From NCBI GenBank assembly GCA_946479915.1, contig CAMLHR010000011.1:1-12438 (forward strand): a DNA stretch of 12,438 nucleotides. Reading direction: 5' to 3'. Positions 1 to 5,957 of the stretch are shown here, in pieces (the stretch's first letter is position 1; every line of letters begins with the position of its first letter). Position numbers and translations under genes: made by a program. The stretch comes from an uncultured Lysobacter sp. (GTDB taxonomy: Bacteria; Pseudomonadota; Gammaproteobacteria; Xanthomonadales; Xanthomonadaceae). The notes beneath the pieces were generated by a model that saw nothing but the letters and a program-made list of their open reading frames with translations, was not told where the DNA came from and did no database searches.

Positions 1-385
1 CAGCGGCGTCGGGCTGCAGCCGCGTGTAGGCCTCCTCGCTGGCGCCGATGCTGGACGTGGACGTGCCCAGCACGATCGCGACCCGGTCGACGCCGTGCCT
101 GGCACCCGCCTCGGCGATCGCGTCGGGCAGGCCGTCCTGCTGGAGCGCCATCCATGCCAGGCGGTTGTTGCGGCAGTCCCACCGCGCCAGCGCGCCGGGC
201 AGCGGCGCGTCCTCCAGCCCGTCCACCCGTCCGGTCCAGCACGCCAGCGGCGCACCGTCGACGACCGGGCCGAACGTGTTCTCGCGCAGCCCGCTCCGGC
301 GTTCGCGCAGGGCCGCGCGTTGCGCCGCGCGGCCGCGCCCCAGCGCGGTGGTCGCCGTCCATGCGCGGATCGCGAGGGGCTGCAT
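1..385 (-). CDS. Beta-ketoacyl-ACP synthase, N-terminal part (runs off left edge)
   Basis: The reverse complement from the ATG at 385 gives 128 codons of a thiolase-fold condensing enzyme, which would catalyse decarboxylative Claisen condensation of malonyl-ACP with an acyl chain. It begins MQPLAIRAWTATTALGRG and later carries RNNRLAWMALQQD and GTSTSSIGASEEAY. The latter is the conserved segment ahead of the active-site Cys in FabB/FabF-like synthases. The Cys-His-His residues lie beyond the window. The GTSTS..E.AY wording resembles synthases of aryl-polyene/xanthomonadin clusters, so this may be the entry to a pigment locus; that is inference. No Shine-Dalgarno precedes ATG 385. An in-frame GTG at 404-406 (seven residues longer) sits exactly six bases after a TATACT hexamer and could be the start of a leaderless message. 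The gene follows the DUF885 gene by 39 bases on the same strand. Confidence 0.82.
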   Translation of the reverse strand, partial: MQPLAIRAWTATTALGRGRAAQRAALRERRSGLRENTFGPVVDGAPLACWTGRVDGLEDAPLPGALARWDCRNNRLAWMALQQDGLPDAIAEAGARHGVDRVAIVLGTSTSSIGASEEAYTRLQPDAA

Positions 386-412
386 GGTCGAAGGCGAGGA
401 CGGCACCGCCGC

Positions 413-418
413 AGTATA
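413..418 (-). promoter_or_regulatory. Candidate -10 box for the ketoacyl synthase gene
   Basis: The minus strand reads TATACT here, 5/6 to the sigma-70 -10 consensus. It lies in the short gap between the DUF885 stop codon and the synthase start. Six bases (GCGGCG) separate it from an in-frame GTG, so +1 would fall on the G of GTG. I see no convincing -35; TTCATC about 18 bases upstream matches only 3/6. If real, the synthase gene is transcribed independently of the DUF885 gene. Confidence 0.4.
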
Positions 419-424
419 GGTAGG

Positions 425-2218
425 TCAGTGCGCGGGGATGAACTCCTCGCGCACGGCTTTCGCCAGCAGGTCGGGCGGCAGCAGGCCCTGGTCGAGCAGG
501 AAGTCGTTGAAGGCCTGGCGGTCGAACGCGTCGCCGAGGGCCAGCTCGGTCTCCGCGCGCAGCTGCATGATCCGGTTGTAGCCGTAGAAGTAGCTGCCGG
601 CCTGCCCCGGCGCATTCACGGTGTAGCGGTCCACTTCCTGGCGCGCCATCGCCGGGGACAGCGCCACGTCCTGCAGCAGCACCCGCATCGCCGTGTCGCG
701 GTCGATCTCGCCCAGGTTCAGCAGCGGGTCGAGCATCGCCCGCGCGGCCCGCAGCAGGCGGAACTGCAGCGCGAACAGCTGTCCCTCGACCGGCTCGTAC
801 GGCAGCATTTCCGCCTCGGCGTACAGCGCCCAGCCCTCGACGTTGACCGAGTTGAACGCGTACAGCGTGCGCGCCAGCGACACGCCGCGCTCGACCATCG
901 CCGTGAACTGCAGCTCGTGCCCCGGGCGCCCCTCGTGCGCGGTCAGCGTCCACGCCACCGCCGGGAAGTTGAAGTCGTCGTACGCCGCCTCCGGGCCGGC
1001 GGCCGGGTTGCCCAGGGGCAGGACGAAGGTGCCCTGCTGGCCGGTGTTGCCGACCAGCGGCGCGGGCAGGAAGTGCGGCGCGGGCTGCGCGGCGCTCTCG
1101 GCCTCGGTCCCGAGCCGCATCTGCATCGGGCGGTCGGGTAGCGAGACGATGTCGTGCCGGTCGATCAGCCGGTCGAGTTCCGGCATCACCACGTTGCGGT
1201 AGTGCGGCTCGATCTCCTCGCGCGCGAACTGCGGATCCTTCAGGTCGCGGATCACGTCGCGGTAGTCGGTGGCGTCGATGCCCTGCGCCGCCGCCACCAT
1301 CGGGGCCAGCGCCTGCATCGCCGCGCGCGTCTCCATGAACTCCAGTTGCGCGCGTCCGACCAGGTCGCGCGGGTCGATGTCGATGCCCACGTTCTTCAGG
1401 CGCAGCGCGTACAGCTCGGCTGGCAGCGCGTAGTCCGTGCGCGCCGCGGGGAGCACGGTGGCGCGCGCCCAGTCGTTGTACGCCTGCAGCTGGGTGGCCA
1501 GCGCGTCCAGCCCGGCGTCGGCGTCCGCTTCCATGCCGTACTTCGCGAACAGCTCGCGCAGGCCTTCCAGGTAGGTCGGCAGGTTGTCGAGCGCCTGCTG
1601 CACCTCGATGGCGGTCGGCTCGAGCAGGCCGCCCGCGTCGCGCTCCTCGTAGCGGGCGCGTGCCTGGGTCGCGATCGGCGTGCTGCCCGGGACCAGGCCG
1701 GCGTAGCGCCGCAGGCGCTCGACGGCCGCGGCGCGCCGTTCGGCGGGCACCTGGTCGGAGAGCAGGCCCTGCAGGCCCGAGAACACGGTCTGCCCCACGT
1801 CGGTCCACGGCCGGGCCAGGCGCTCGAACACCTCGCTGGCCTCGACCTGGTCGTCGGCCGCCTGCAGCAGGATCTCCAGGTCCTGGCGGACGTTCGGATC
1901 GGTCTCGGCGGCCAGCCGCGCCGCCAGTTCCGCCCGCGCCCGCGTGGTCGCCTCGCGGAAGCGGCGGGTGTTGTCCGGACCCAGGTCGGCGACCTGGTCG
2001 TCGTAGCCCGGGATGCCGAAGAACGACAGCTGCTCCGGCGAGAACGGCCCCTGCGCGCGCAAGAGCACCATCGTGTTGGCGTTGCTGCGTTCGACCCAGG
2101 CCGGCGAGGCCGCCGGCGCCGCCTCCGTCGTGGCCGTTTGCGCGGCGAGCGGCAGCGGTGCGCACAACGCGAAGGCGATGGCGAGGGTGAGCGACTTGGC
2201 GGACGGCGACTTCGACAT
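425..2218 (-). CDS. DUF885 family secreted protein (putative metallopeptidase-like)
   Basis: This gene encodes 597 residues. The ATG at 2218 is chosen because it opens a Sec signal peptide (MSKSPSAKSLTLAIAFALC, then APLPLAAQ) and follows an AAGGAAG ribosome-binding site. An in-frame extension to 2407 adds only basic, unlikely sequence. DUF885 hallmarks are HEGRPGHELQ at about 428-437, NVEGWALYAE at about 459-468, and YFYGYNRIMQLR near the C-terminus. The HE...H plus downstream EGW arrangement resembles a gluzincin zinc site (H428/E429/H434 with E461), which suggests peptidase activity, but the substrate is unknown and the metal role is inferred. Export predicts a periplasmic location. It is divergent from an exported S9 peptidase, so a shared role in peptide use is plausible. 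Family assignment is firm; function is not. Confidence 0.88.
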   Translation of the reverse strand: MSKSPSAKSLTLAIAFALCAPLPLAAQTATTEAAPAASPAWVERSNANTMVLLRAQGPFSPEQLSFFGIPGYDDQVADLGPDNTRRFREATTRARAELAARLAAETDPNVRQDLEILLQAADDQVEASEVFERLARPWTDVGQTVFSGLQGLLSDQVPAERRAAAVERLRRYAGLVPGSTPIATQARARYEERDAGGLLEPTAIEVQQALDNLPTYLEGLRELFAKYGMEADADAGLDALATQLQAYNDWARATVLPAARTDYALPAELYALRLKNVGIDIDPRDLVGRAQLEFMETRAAMQALAPMVAAAQGIDATDYRDVIRDLKDPQFAREEIEPHYRNVVMPELDRLIDRHDIVSLPDRPMQMRLGTEAESAAQPAPHFLPAPLVGNTGQQGTFVLPLGNPAAGPEAAYDDFNFPAVAWTLTAHEGRPGHELQFTAMVERGVSLARTLYAFNSVNVEGWALYAEAEMLPYEPVEGQLFALQFRLLRAARAMLDPLLNLGEIDRDTAMRVLLQDVALSPAMARQEVDRYTVNAPGQAGSYFYGYNRIMQLRAETELALGDAFDRQAFNDFLLDQGLLPPDLLAKAVREEFIPAH

Positions 2219-2354
2219 GGCCTGCTTCCTTTGGGCGGTTCCCCGGAGTGGTCCGCTCAGGATGCGGCGCGGCGCGCGCGGCGTCCAACCGCCGGAGGTC
2301 ACCCCTGCTAGGCTCGCGGTCCCGCGCCGCCGCGCCGATCCCGGGACCCGCCGG

Positions 2355-4532
2355 ATGACCACGCCCCGTTCGCTCGTGCTCCTCGCATTCGCCGCCCTGG
2401 CAGCCACCGCCGCCGCGCACGAGCCGCCGGCGGTGACTGCCGCGGACTACGCCCGGGCCGAGCGCTTCCTCGCGCACCACGTCGAGCCGCTGGTCGACCA
2501 CGCGGTCACCCGCGTGGAATGGGAGGACGACGGCCACTTCACCTTCGAGGACCACGACGCGACGGGGGACCGGACGCTGCGGATGGACGTGCTGGCCGGC
2601 ACGATCGCGCCCGTGCCGGTCGACCTGCCGGAACCGGCCACCGACGGGACGCCGGAAAAGCCCGCGGACGACGCCGAGGACGCGCCGCCGGTGGTGGCCT
2701 CGCCCGACGGGTCGCTCGAGGCCTTCATCCGCGACTGGAACCTGTGGGTGCGCGACACCGCGACGGGCGCCGAGGCGCCGCTGACGACCGACGGCACGAC
2801 CGACCATGGCTACGCCACCGACAACGCCGGCTGGACCCACAGCGACCGGCCCATCCTCGCGTGGTCGCCGGATTCGACGAAGATCGCCACCTTCCGCCAG
2901 GACCAGCGCCGCACCGGCAGCATGACCCTGGTGTCCACCACCGTCGGCCACCCGCGCGTGGAGACCTGGAAGTACCCGCTGGCCGGCGACGAGCACGTCA
3001 CGATGATCGAGCGCGTGGTGATCGACGTGCCGGCGCGACGCGTCGTGCGCCTGGACATGCCGCCGGACCAGCACCGCTCGACCCTGTGCGACGACGTGAG
3101 CTGCAGCGGCGGCTGGGAGGACGTCCAGTGGGCGCCGGACTCGACGAGCCTGGCCTTCGCGTCCACCTCGCGCGACCACAAGGACACCTGGCTGCGCGTG
3201 GCCGACCCCGCGACCGGCGCGGTGCGCACCGTGTACCACGAGCATGCGCCGACCTATTTCGAGAGCGGCAACGGCGAGGTCAACTGGAAGTACCTGCCCG
3301 CGAGCAACGAGTTCCTGTGGTTCTCCGAACGCAGCGGCTGGGGCCACCTCACCCTGCACGACCTGTCGACCGGCGAGCCCAAGCGCGCGGTCACCTCCGG
3401 CGAAGGCAACGTCACCGAGGTGCTGCGCCTCGACCCGGCCACGCGCACCGTGTGGTTCCGCGGCGTCGGCATGGAGCCGGGCCGCAACCCGTACTACCAG
3501 CACTTCTACAGGGCCGGCCTCGACGGCGGCGAGCCGGTGCTGCTCACGCCCGAGGACGCACACCACGTCGTGTCGCTGTCGCCCGACGGCACGTGGTTCG
3601 TGGATGCGTATTCGACACCCACCACGCCCCCGGTTACCGTGTTGCGGGCGTCGTCGGACGGCCGCCTGGTCGCCGAGGTCGCGCGCGCGGACACCACCCG
3701 CCTGCGCGCGGCGGGCTGGGTGCCGCCGGAACCGTTCACCGTGAAGGCGCGCGACGGGAACACGGACCTGTACGGCCTGATGTTCAAGCCGACGCGGTTC
3801 GATCCGGCGAAGCGCTATCCGCTGGTCGTGTACGTGTATCCCGGCCCACAGACCGGCTCGGTGCGCGGGCGCCACTTCCAGCCCGCGCGGCGCGACCACC
3901 AGGCGCTGGCCGAACTGGGCTTCGTCGTGATCGCGCTGGACGGGCTGGGCACACCCTGGCGGAGCAAGGCGTTCCACGACGCGTTCGGCGGCGACATGGG
4001 CGACAACACGCTGCCCGACCAGGTCGCCGCCATCCGCCAGCTCGCCGCGCGCCATCCCTGGATCGACGACACGCGCGTCGGCATCTGGGGCCACTCCGGC
4101 GGCGGCTACGCGACGGCGGATGCGATGTTCACGTATCCGGAGGTGTTCGACGTCGGCATCGCCGAGAGCGGCAACCACGACAACCGCAACTACGAGGACG
4201 ACTGGATCGAGAAGTGGGTCGGGCTCGAGGCCGCCAACGCGGCCCGCTATGAAGACCAGGCCAACCAGGGCCGCGCCGGCAACCTGCAGGGCAAGCTGTT
4301 CCTCATCCACGGGATGATGGACGACAACGTCCCGCCCTATTCGACGCTGCTCGTCGTGGACGCGCTGGTGAAGGCGAACAGGGACTTCGACCTGTTGCTG
4401 CTCCCGCACGCGCGGCACGGGTACGGCGAGGACCAGTGGTACGTCATGCGCCGCCGCTGGGACTACTTCGTCGAGCACCTGCTCGGCGCGGTGCCGCCGC
4501 ACGAATACGCGATCACGCCGCCGGCCGACTGA
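2355..4532 (+). CDS. Secreted S9 family serine peptidase (DPP IV-like N-terminal propeller)
   Basis: The product is 725 residues. The start at 2355 opens a signal peptide (MTTPRSLVLLAFAALAATAA, then AHE), so the protein is probably periplasmic; longer in-frame starts run back into the divergent gene. Residues about 24-465 form the DPP IV N-terminal beta-propeller, with repeated blade motifs such as AWSPDSTKIATF (about 169), WAPDSTSLAF and SERSGWGHLTLHDL. The alpha/beta-hydrolase domain occupies about 470-725. The catalytic triad is visible: S581 in GHSGGG, an Asp in GMMDDNVPP (656/657) and H688 in RHGYGEDQ. The double-Glu motif that binds the free N-terminus in classical dipeptidyl peptidases is not evident, because the equivalent stretch reads GWTHSDRPILAW. 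Dipeptidyl cleavage after proline should therefore not be assumed. It converges on the next gene with a 4-base gap. Confidence 0.9.
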   Translation: MTTPRSLVLLAFAALAATAAAHEPPAVTAADYARAERFLAHHVEPLVDHAVTRVEWEDDGHFTFEDHDATGDRTLRMDVLAGTIAPVPVDLPEPATDGTPEKPADDAEDAPPVVASPDGSLEAFIRDWNLWVRDTATGAEAPLTTDGTTDHGYATDNAGWTHSDRPILAWSPDSTKIATFRQDQRRTGSMTLVSTTVGHPRVETWKYPLAGDEHVTMIERVVIDVPARRVVRLDMPPDQHRSTLCDDVSCSGGWEDVQWAPDSTSLAFASTSRDHKDTWLRVADPATGAVRTVYHEHAPTYFESGNGEVNWKYLPASNEFLWFSERSGWGHLTLHDLSTGEPKRAVTSGEGNVTEVLRLDPATRTVWFRGVGMEPGRNPYYQHFYRAGLDGGEPVLLTPEDAHHVVSLSPDGTWFVDAYSTPTTPPVTVLRASSDGRLVAEVARADTTRLRAAGWVPPEPFTVKARDGNTDLYGLMFKPTRFDPAKRYPLVVYVYPGPQTGSVRGRHFQPARRDHQALAELGFVVIALDGLGTPWRSKAFHDAFGGDMGDNTLPDQVAAIRQLAARHPWIDDTRVGIWGHSGGGYATADAMFTYPEVFDVGIAESGNHDNRNYEDDWIEKWVGLEAANAARYEDQANQGRAGNLQGKLFLIHGMMDDNVPPYSTLLVVDALVKANRDFDLLLLPHARHGYGEDQWYVMRRRWDYFVEHLLGAVPPHEYAITPPAD

Positions 4533-4536
4533 CGCC

Positions 4537-5133
4537 TCAGTAGTACCAGCGCACGGTCAGCTCGGTCGCGGAGGCTTCGTCGCGCTCGTGGTACAGCGCG
4601 CCGAAGGCGAAGGCGTCGCTGGGGTGGAACAGCACGCCACCGACGAACTCGGTCGAGGTGTCGCCGAGGATCCGGGTGTGGCGGGCGGCGGCGGTCAGCT
4701 CCAGCCAGTCGGTGACCGCGTGGCGCACGTCCAGTTGCAGGACGTGGCCGGTGCCGGCAACGTCCCGTGGCCCGGTCCATCCGGGCGCCTGCGCCTCGCC
4801 CTCGACGCGCAGGTACACGGCGGCGGGCGCGATCATCGTGCGCTCGCCGAGCCGGTAGTGGCCGCCGATGCCGACGCGCAGGGTCGTCAGGTCGTAATCC
4901 CAGTCGGGGTCGGCCCCCGCGTACACGCCACTGTCGTCGAGCGACGCGAACACATGGGTGTGGTCGCCCCATTCCTTGAAGCCGCCGACCGTGTTGCCCT
5001 CGCCGCGGGACTGGCCGTCGAGTTCCGTGCCGGTCCTGCTCAGGTACACGTAGTCGTAGTCGAGCACTTCGGCCCGCGCGGCGAGCGGCAGCACCGCCAG
5101 CGCAGGCAAGGCCAACCAGGAGCGCGTGTCCAT
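4537..5133 (-). CDS. Small outer-membrane beta-barrel protein
   Basis: The product is 198 residues. A signal peptide (MDTRSWLALPALAVLPLAAR) is predicted to be cut after ARA-21. The mature protein alternates polar and hydrophobic residues in short strands, such as LDYDYVYLSR, TTLRVGIGGHYRL, VLQLDVRHAV and LELTAAARHTRIL. It ends in ELTVRWYY, and an aromatic C-terminal residue is the usual insertion signal of outer-membrane barrels. The size suits an eight-stranded barrel. It loosely recalls the small barrel (Ax21-like) proteins of xanthomonads, but I cannot assign a named family. There is no Shine-Dalgarno, and a -10-like TACAGT lies 8 bases before the ATG. The 3' end faces the S9 peptidase gene. 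Confidence 0.75.
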   Translation of the reverse strand: MDTRSWLALPALAVLPLAARAEVLDYDYVYLSRTGTELDGQSRGEGNTVGGFKEWGDHTHVFASLDDSGVYAGADPDWDYDLTTLRVGIGGHYRLGERTMIAPAAVYLRVEGEAQAPGWTGPRDVAGTGHVLQLDVRHAVTDWLELTAAARHTRILGDTSTEFVGGVLFHPSDAFAFGALYHERDEASATELTVRWYY

Positions 5134-5141
5134 GGGGCGCG

Positions 5142-5147
5142 ACTGTA
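5142..5147 (-). promoter_or_regulatory. Candidate -10 box for the outer-membrane protein gene
   Basis: The minus strand reads TACAGT, 4/6 to the -10 consensus, eight bases before the ATG at 5133. A TTGTCC at 5167-5172 (minus strand) is 4/6 to the -35 consensus but 19 bases away. The predicted transcript would have almost no leader. This is weak evidence on its own and is recorded because it parallels uvrD and polA. Confidence 0.25.
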
Positions 5148-5246
5148 GCGCCTAACGGCTCCCGCCGGACAAGACCCGCCGCTCCGCCTCGGTCATCGGC
5201 CGGTCGCCGTCGGGCCGGACCTGCCCACCAGCCCAGGCCGGCCGCG

Positions 5247-5252
5247 TAGACT
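5247..5252 (+). promoter_or_regulatory. Candidate -10 box for the YqhA-like gene
   Basis: TAGACT matches the -10 consensus at 4/6 and would give a leader of about 20 bases before the ATG at 5279. The leader contains a weak AGGCG ribosome-binding sequence. No -35 is recognisable. Confidence 0.22.
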
Positions 5253-5278
5253 GCGCGCTTTCCGCCAGGCGCCGCCGC

Positions 5279-5872
5279 ATGTCCGCGAACAACCCGCATC
5301 CCCTGACCCCGCTGCCCGCGCTGATCTTCTCGTCGCGCTGGCTGCAGTTGCCGCTCTACCTCGGCCTGATCGTCGCCCAGGGTGTGTACGTGTTCCTCTT
5401 CATCAAGGAGCTCGTCCACCTGGTCGCGGACGCCAACACGCTCACCGAGCAGGGCATCATGCTGCTGGTGCTGGGCCTGATCGACGTGGTGATGATCTCC
5501 AACCTGCTGGTGATGGTGATCGTCGGGGGCTACGAGACCTTCGTCTCGCGGCTGCGCCTGCAGGGCCACCCGGACCAGCCGGAATGGCTGAGCCATGTCA
5601 ATGCCAGCGTGCTGAAGGTGAAGCTGGCCATGGCGATCATCGGCATCAGCTCGATCCACCTGCTCAAGAGCTTCATCGAGGCCGGGACCCTGGGCCTGCC
5701 GCTGTGCACGCCGCAGGCGGCGGAGCTCGGCGCGGCCTGCACCACCGCCACGCCGACCGGCGTCATGTGGCAGACGATCATCCACTGCGTGTTCATCCTG
5801 TCGGCCATCGGCATCGCCTGGACCGACAAGCTGATGCAGCACCAGCCGAAGCCGGCCCACGCGCAACACTGA
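5279..5872 (+). CDS. yqhA: UPF0114 / YqhA family inner-membrane protein
   Basis: The product is 197 residues and belongs to the UPF0114 family (E. coli YqhA type), whose biochemical role is unknown. Four hydrophobic segments are visible at about 22-42, 59-83, 115-134 and 163-183. Family hallmarks are the SSRWLQLPLYLGLI start of the first segment, the LGLIDVVMISNLLVMVIVGGYETFVSRL stretch running from the second segment (about 66-93), and KLAMAIIGISSIHLLKSF. A charged linker (about 90-110) separates helices two and three. The C-terminus is His- and Gln-rich. It is somewhat longer than the E. coli protein (about 164 residues), mainly through extensions at both ends and the 135-162 loop. It precedes uvrD by 85 bases containing an inverted repeat, so cotranscription is possible but not required. 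Confidence 0.9.
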   Translation: MSANNPHPLTPLPALIFSSRWLQLPLYLGLIVAQGVYVFLFIKELVHLVADANTLTEQGIMLLVLGLIDVVMISNLLVMVIVGGYETFVSRLRLQGHPDQPEWLSHVNASVLKVKLAMAIIGISSIHLLKSFIEAGTLGLPLCTPQAAELGAACTTATPTGVMWQTIIHCVFILSAIGIAWTDKLMQHQPKPAHAQH

Positions 5873-5883
5873 CGCGGGCACCG

Positions 5884-5940
5884 TGTAGGAGCCGCTTCAG
5901 CGGCGATGGCGTGAAATTCGCCGCTGAAGCGGCTCACACA
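5884..5940. repeat. REPIN-like inverted repeat with GTAG end (SMAG-type), upstream of uvrD
   Basis: Two arms, 5889-5906 and 5918-5935, are perfect 18-base reverse complements around an 11-base spacer. With two mismatches the symmetry extends to 5884-5940. Each arm is itself a small hairpin (GCCGC-TTCA-GCGGC). The left arm begins TGTAGGAGCCGC, with the GTAG tetranucleotide typical of the REP elements called SMAG in Stenotrophomonas; the right arm has a degenerated GTGT. Such doublets are known as REPINs and are thought to be moved by RAYT transposases, none of which is in this window. There is no T-run, so it is not an obvious intrinsic terminator. Confidence 0.8.
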
Positions 5941-5945
5941 TCGCC

Positions 5946-5951
5946 GATAAT
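5946..5951 (+). promoter_or_regulatory. -10 box of uvrD, leaderless geometry
   Basis: GATAAT matches the -10 consensus at 5/6. Exactly six bases (GGTGCG) separate it from the ATG at 5958, placing +1 on the A of the start codon. There is no Shine-Dalgarno before the ATG. The best -35 candidate, CTGAAG at 5924-5929 with a 16-base spacer, is only 3/6 and lies in the right arm of the inverted repeat. Confidence 0.5.
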
Positions 5952-5957
5952 GGTGCG

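Noticed and set aside
95..1141. Long plus-strand open frame (348 codons) opposite the synthase and DUF885 genes
   Set aside because: It is Arg/His/Gln/Val-rich shadow sequence typical of the antisense of GC-rich coding DNA. The opposite strand encodes recognisable proteins throughout.
2259..2288. TTGGAC...CATCCT as a promoter for the DUF885 gene, and TAGGCT at 2309-2314 for the S9 peptidase
   Set aside because: The DUF885 boxes match the consensus at only half of the positions and TAGGCT is little better with no -35. Such matches occur by chance and neither has supporting geometry.
2219..2407. N-terminal extension of the DUF885 gene to an upstream ATG at 2407
   Set aside because: The extension would bury the signal peptide, has no ribosome-binding site advantage and overlaps the divergent peptidase gene. 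The ATG at 2218 has an AAGGAAG sequence upstream.
4463..5881. 472-codon minus-strand open frame spanning the outer-membrane protein and yqhA
   Set aside because: It overlaps two well-supported genes in the wrong frame or strand, and its composition is shadow-like.
5884..5940. Inverted repeat upstream of uvrD considered as an intrinsic terminator of yqhA or a CRISPR-like repeat
   Set aside because: There is no T-run after the stem and no regularly spaced further copies. The GTAG-ended hairpin arms fit a REP/REPIN element better.
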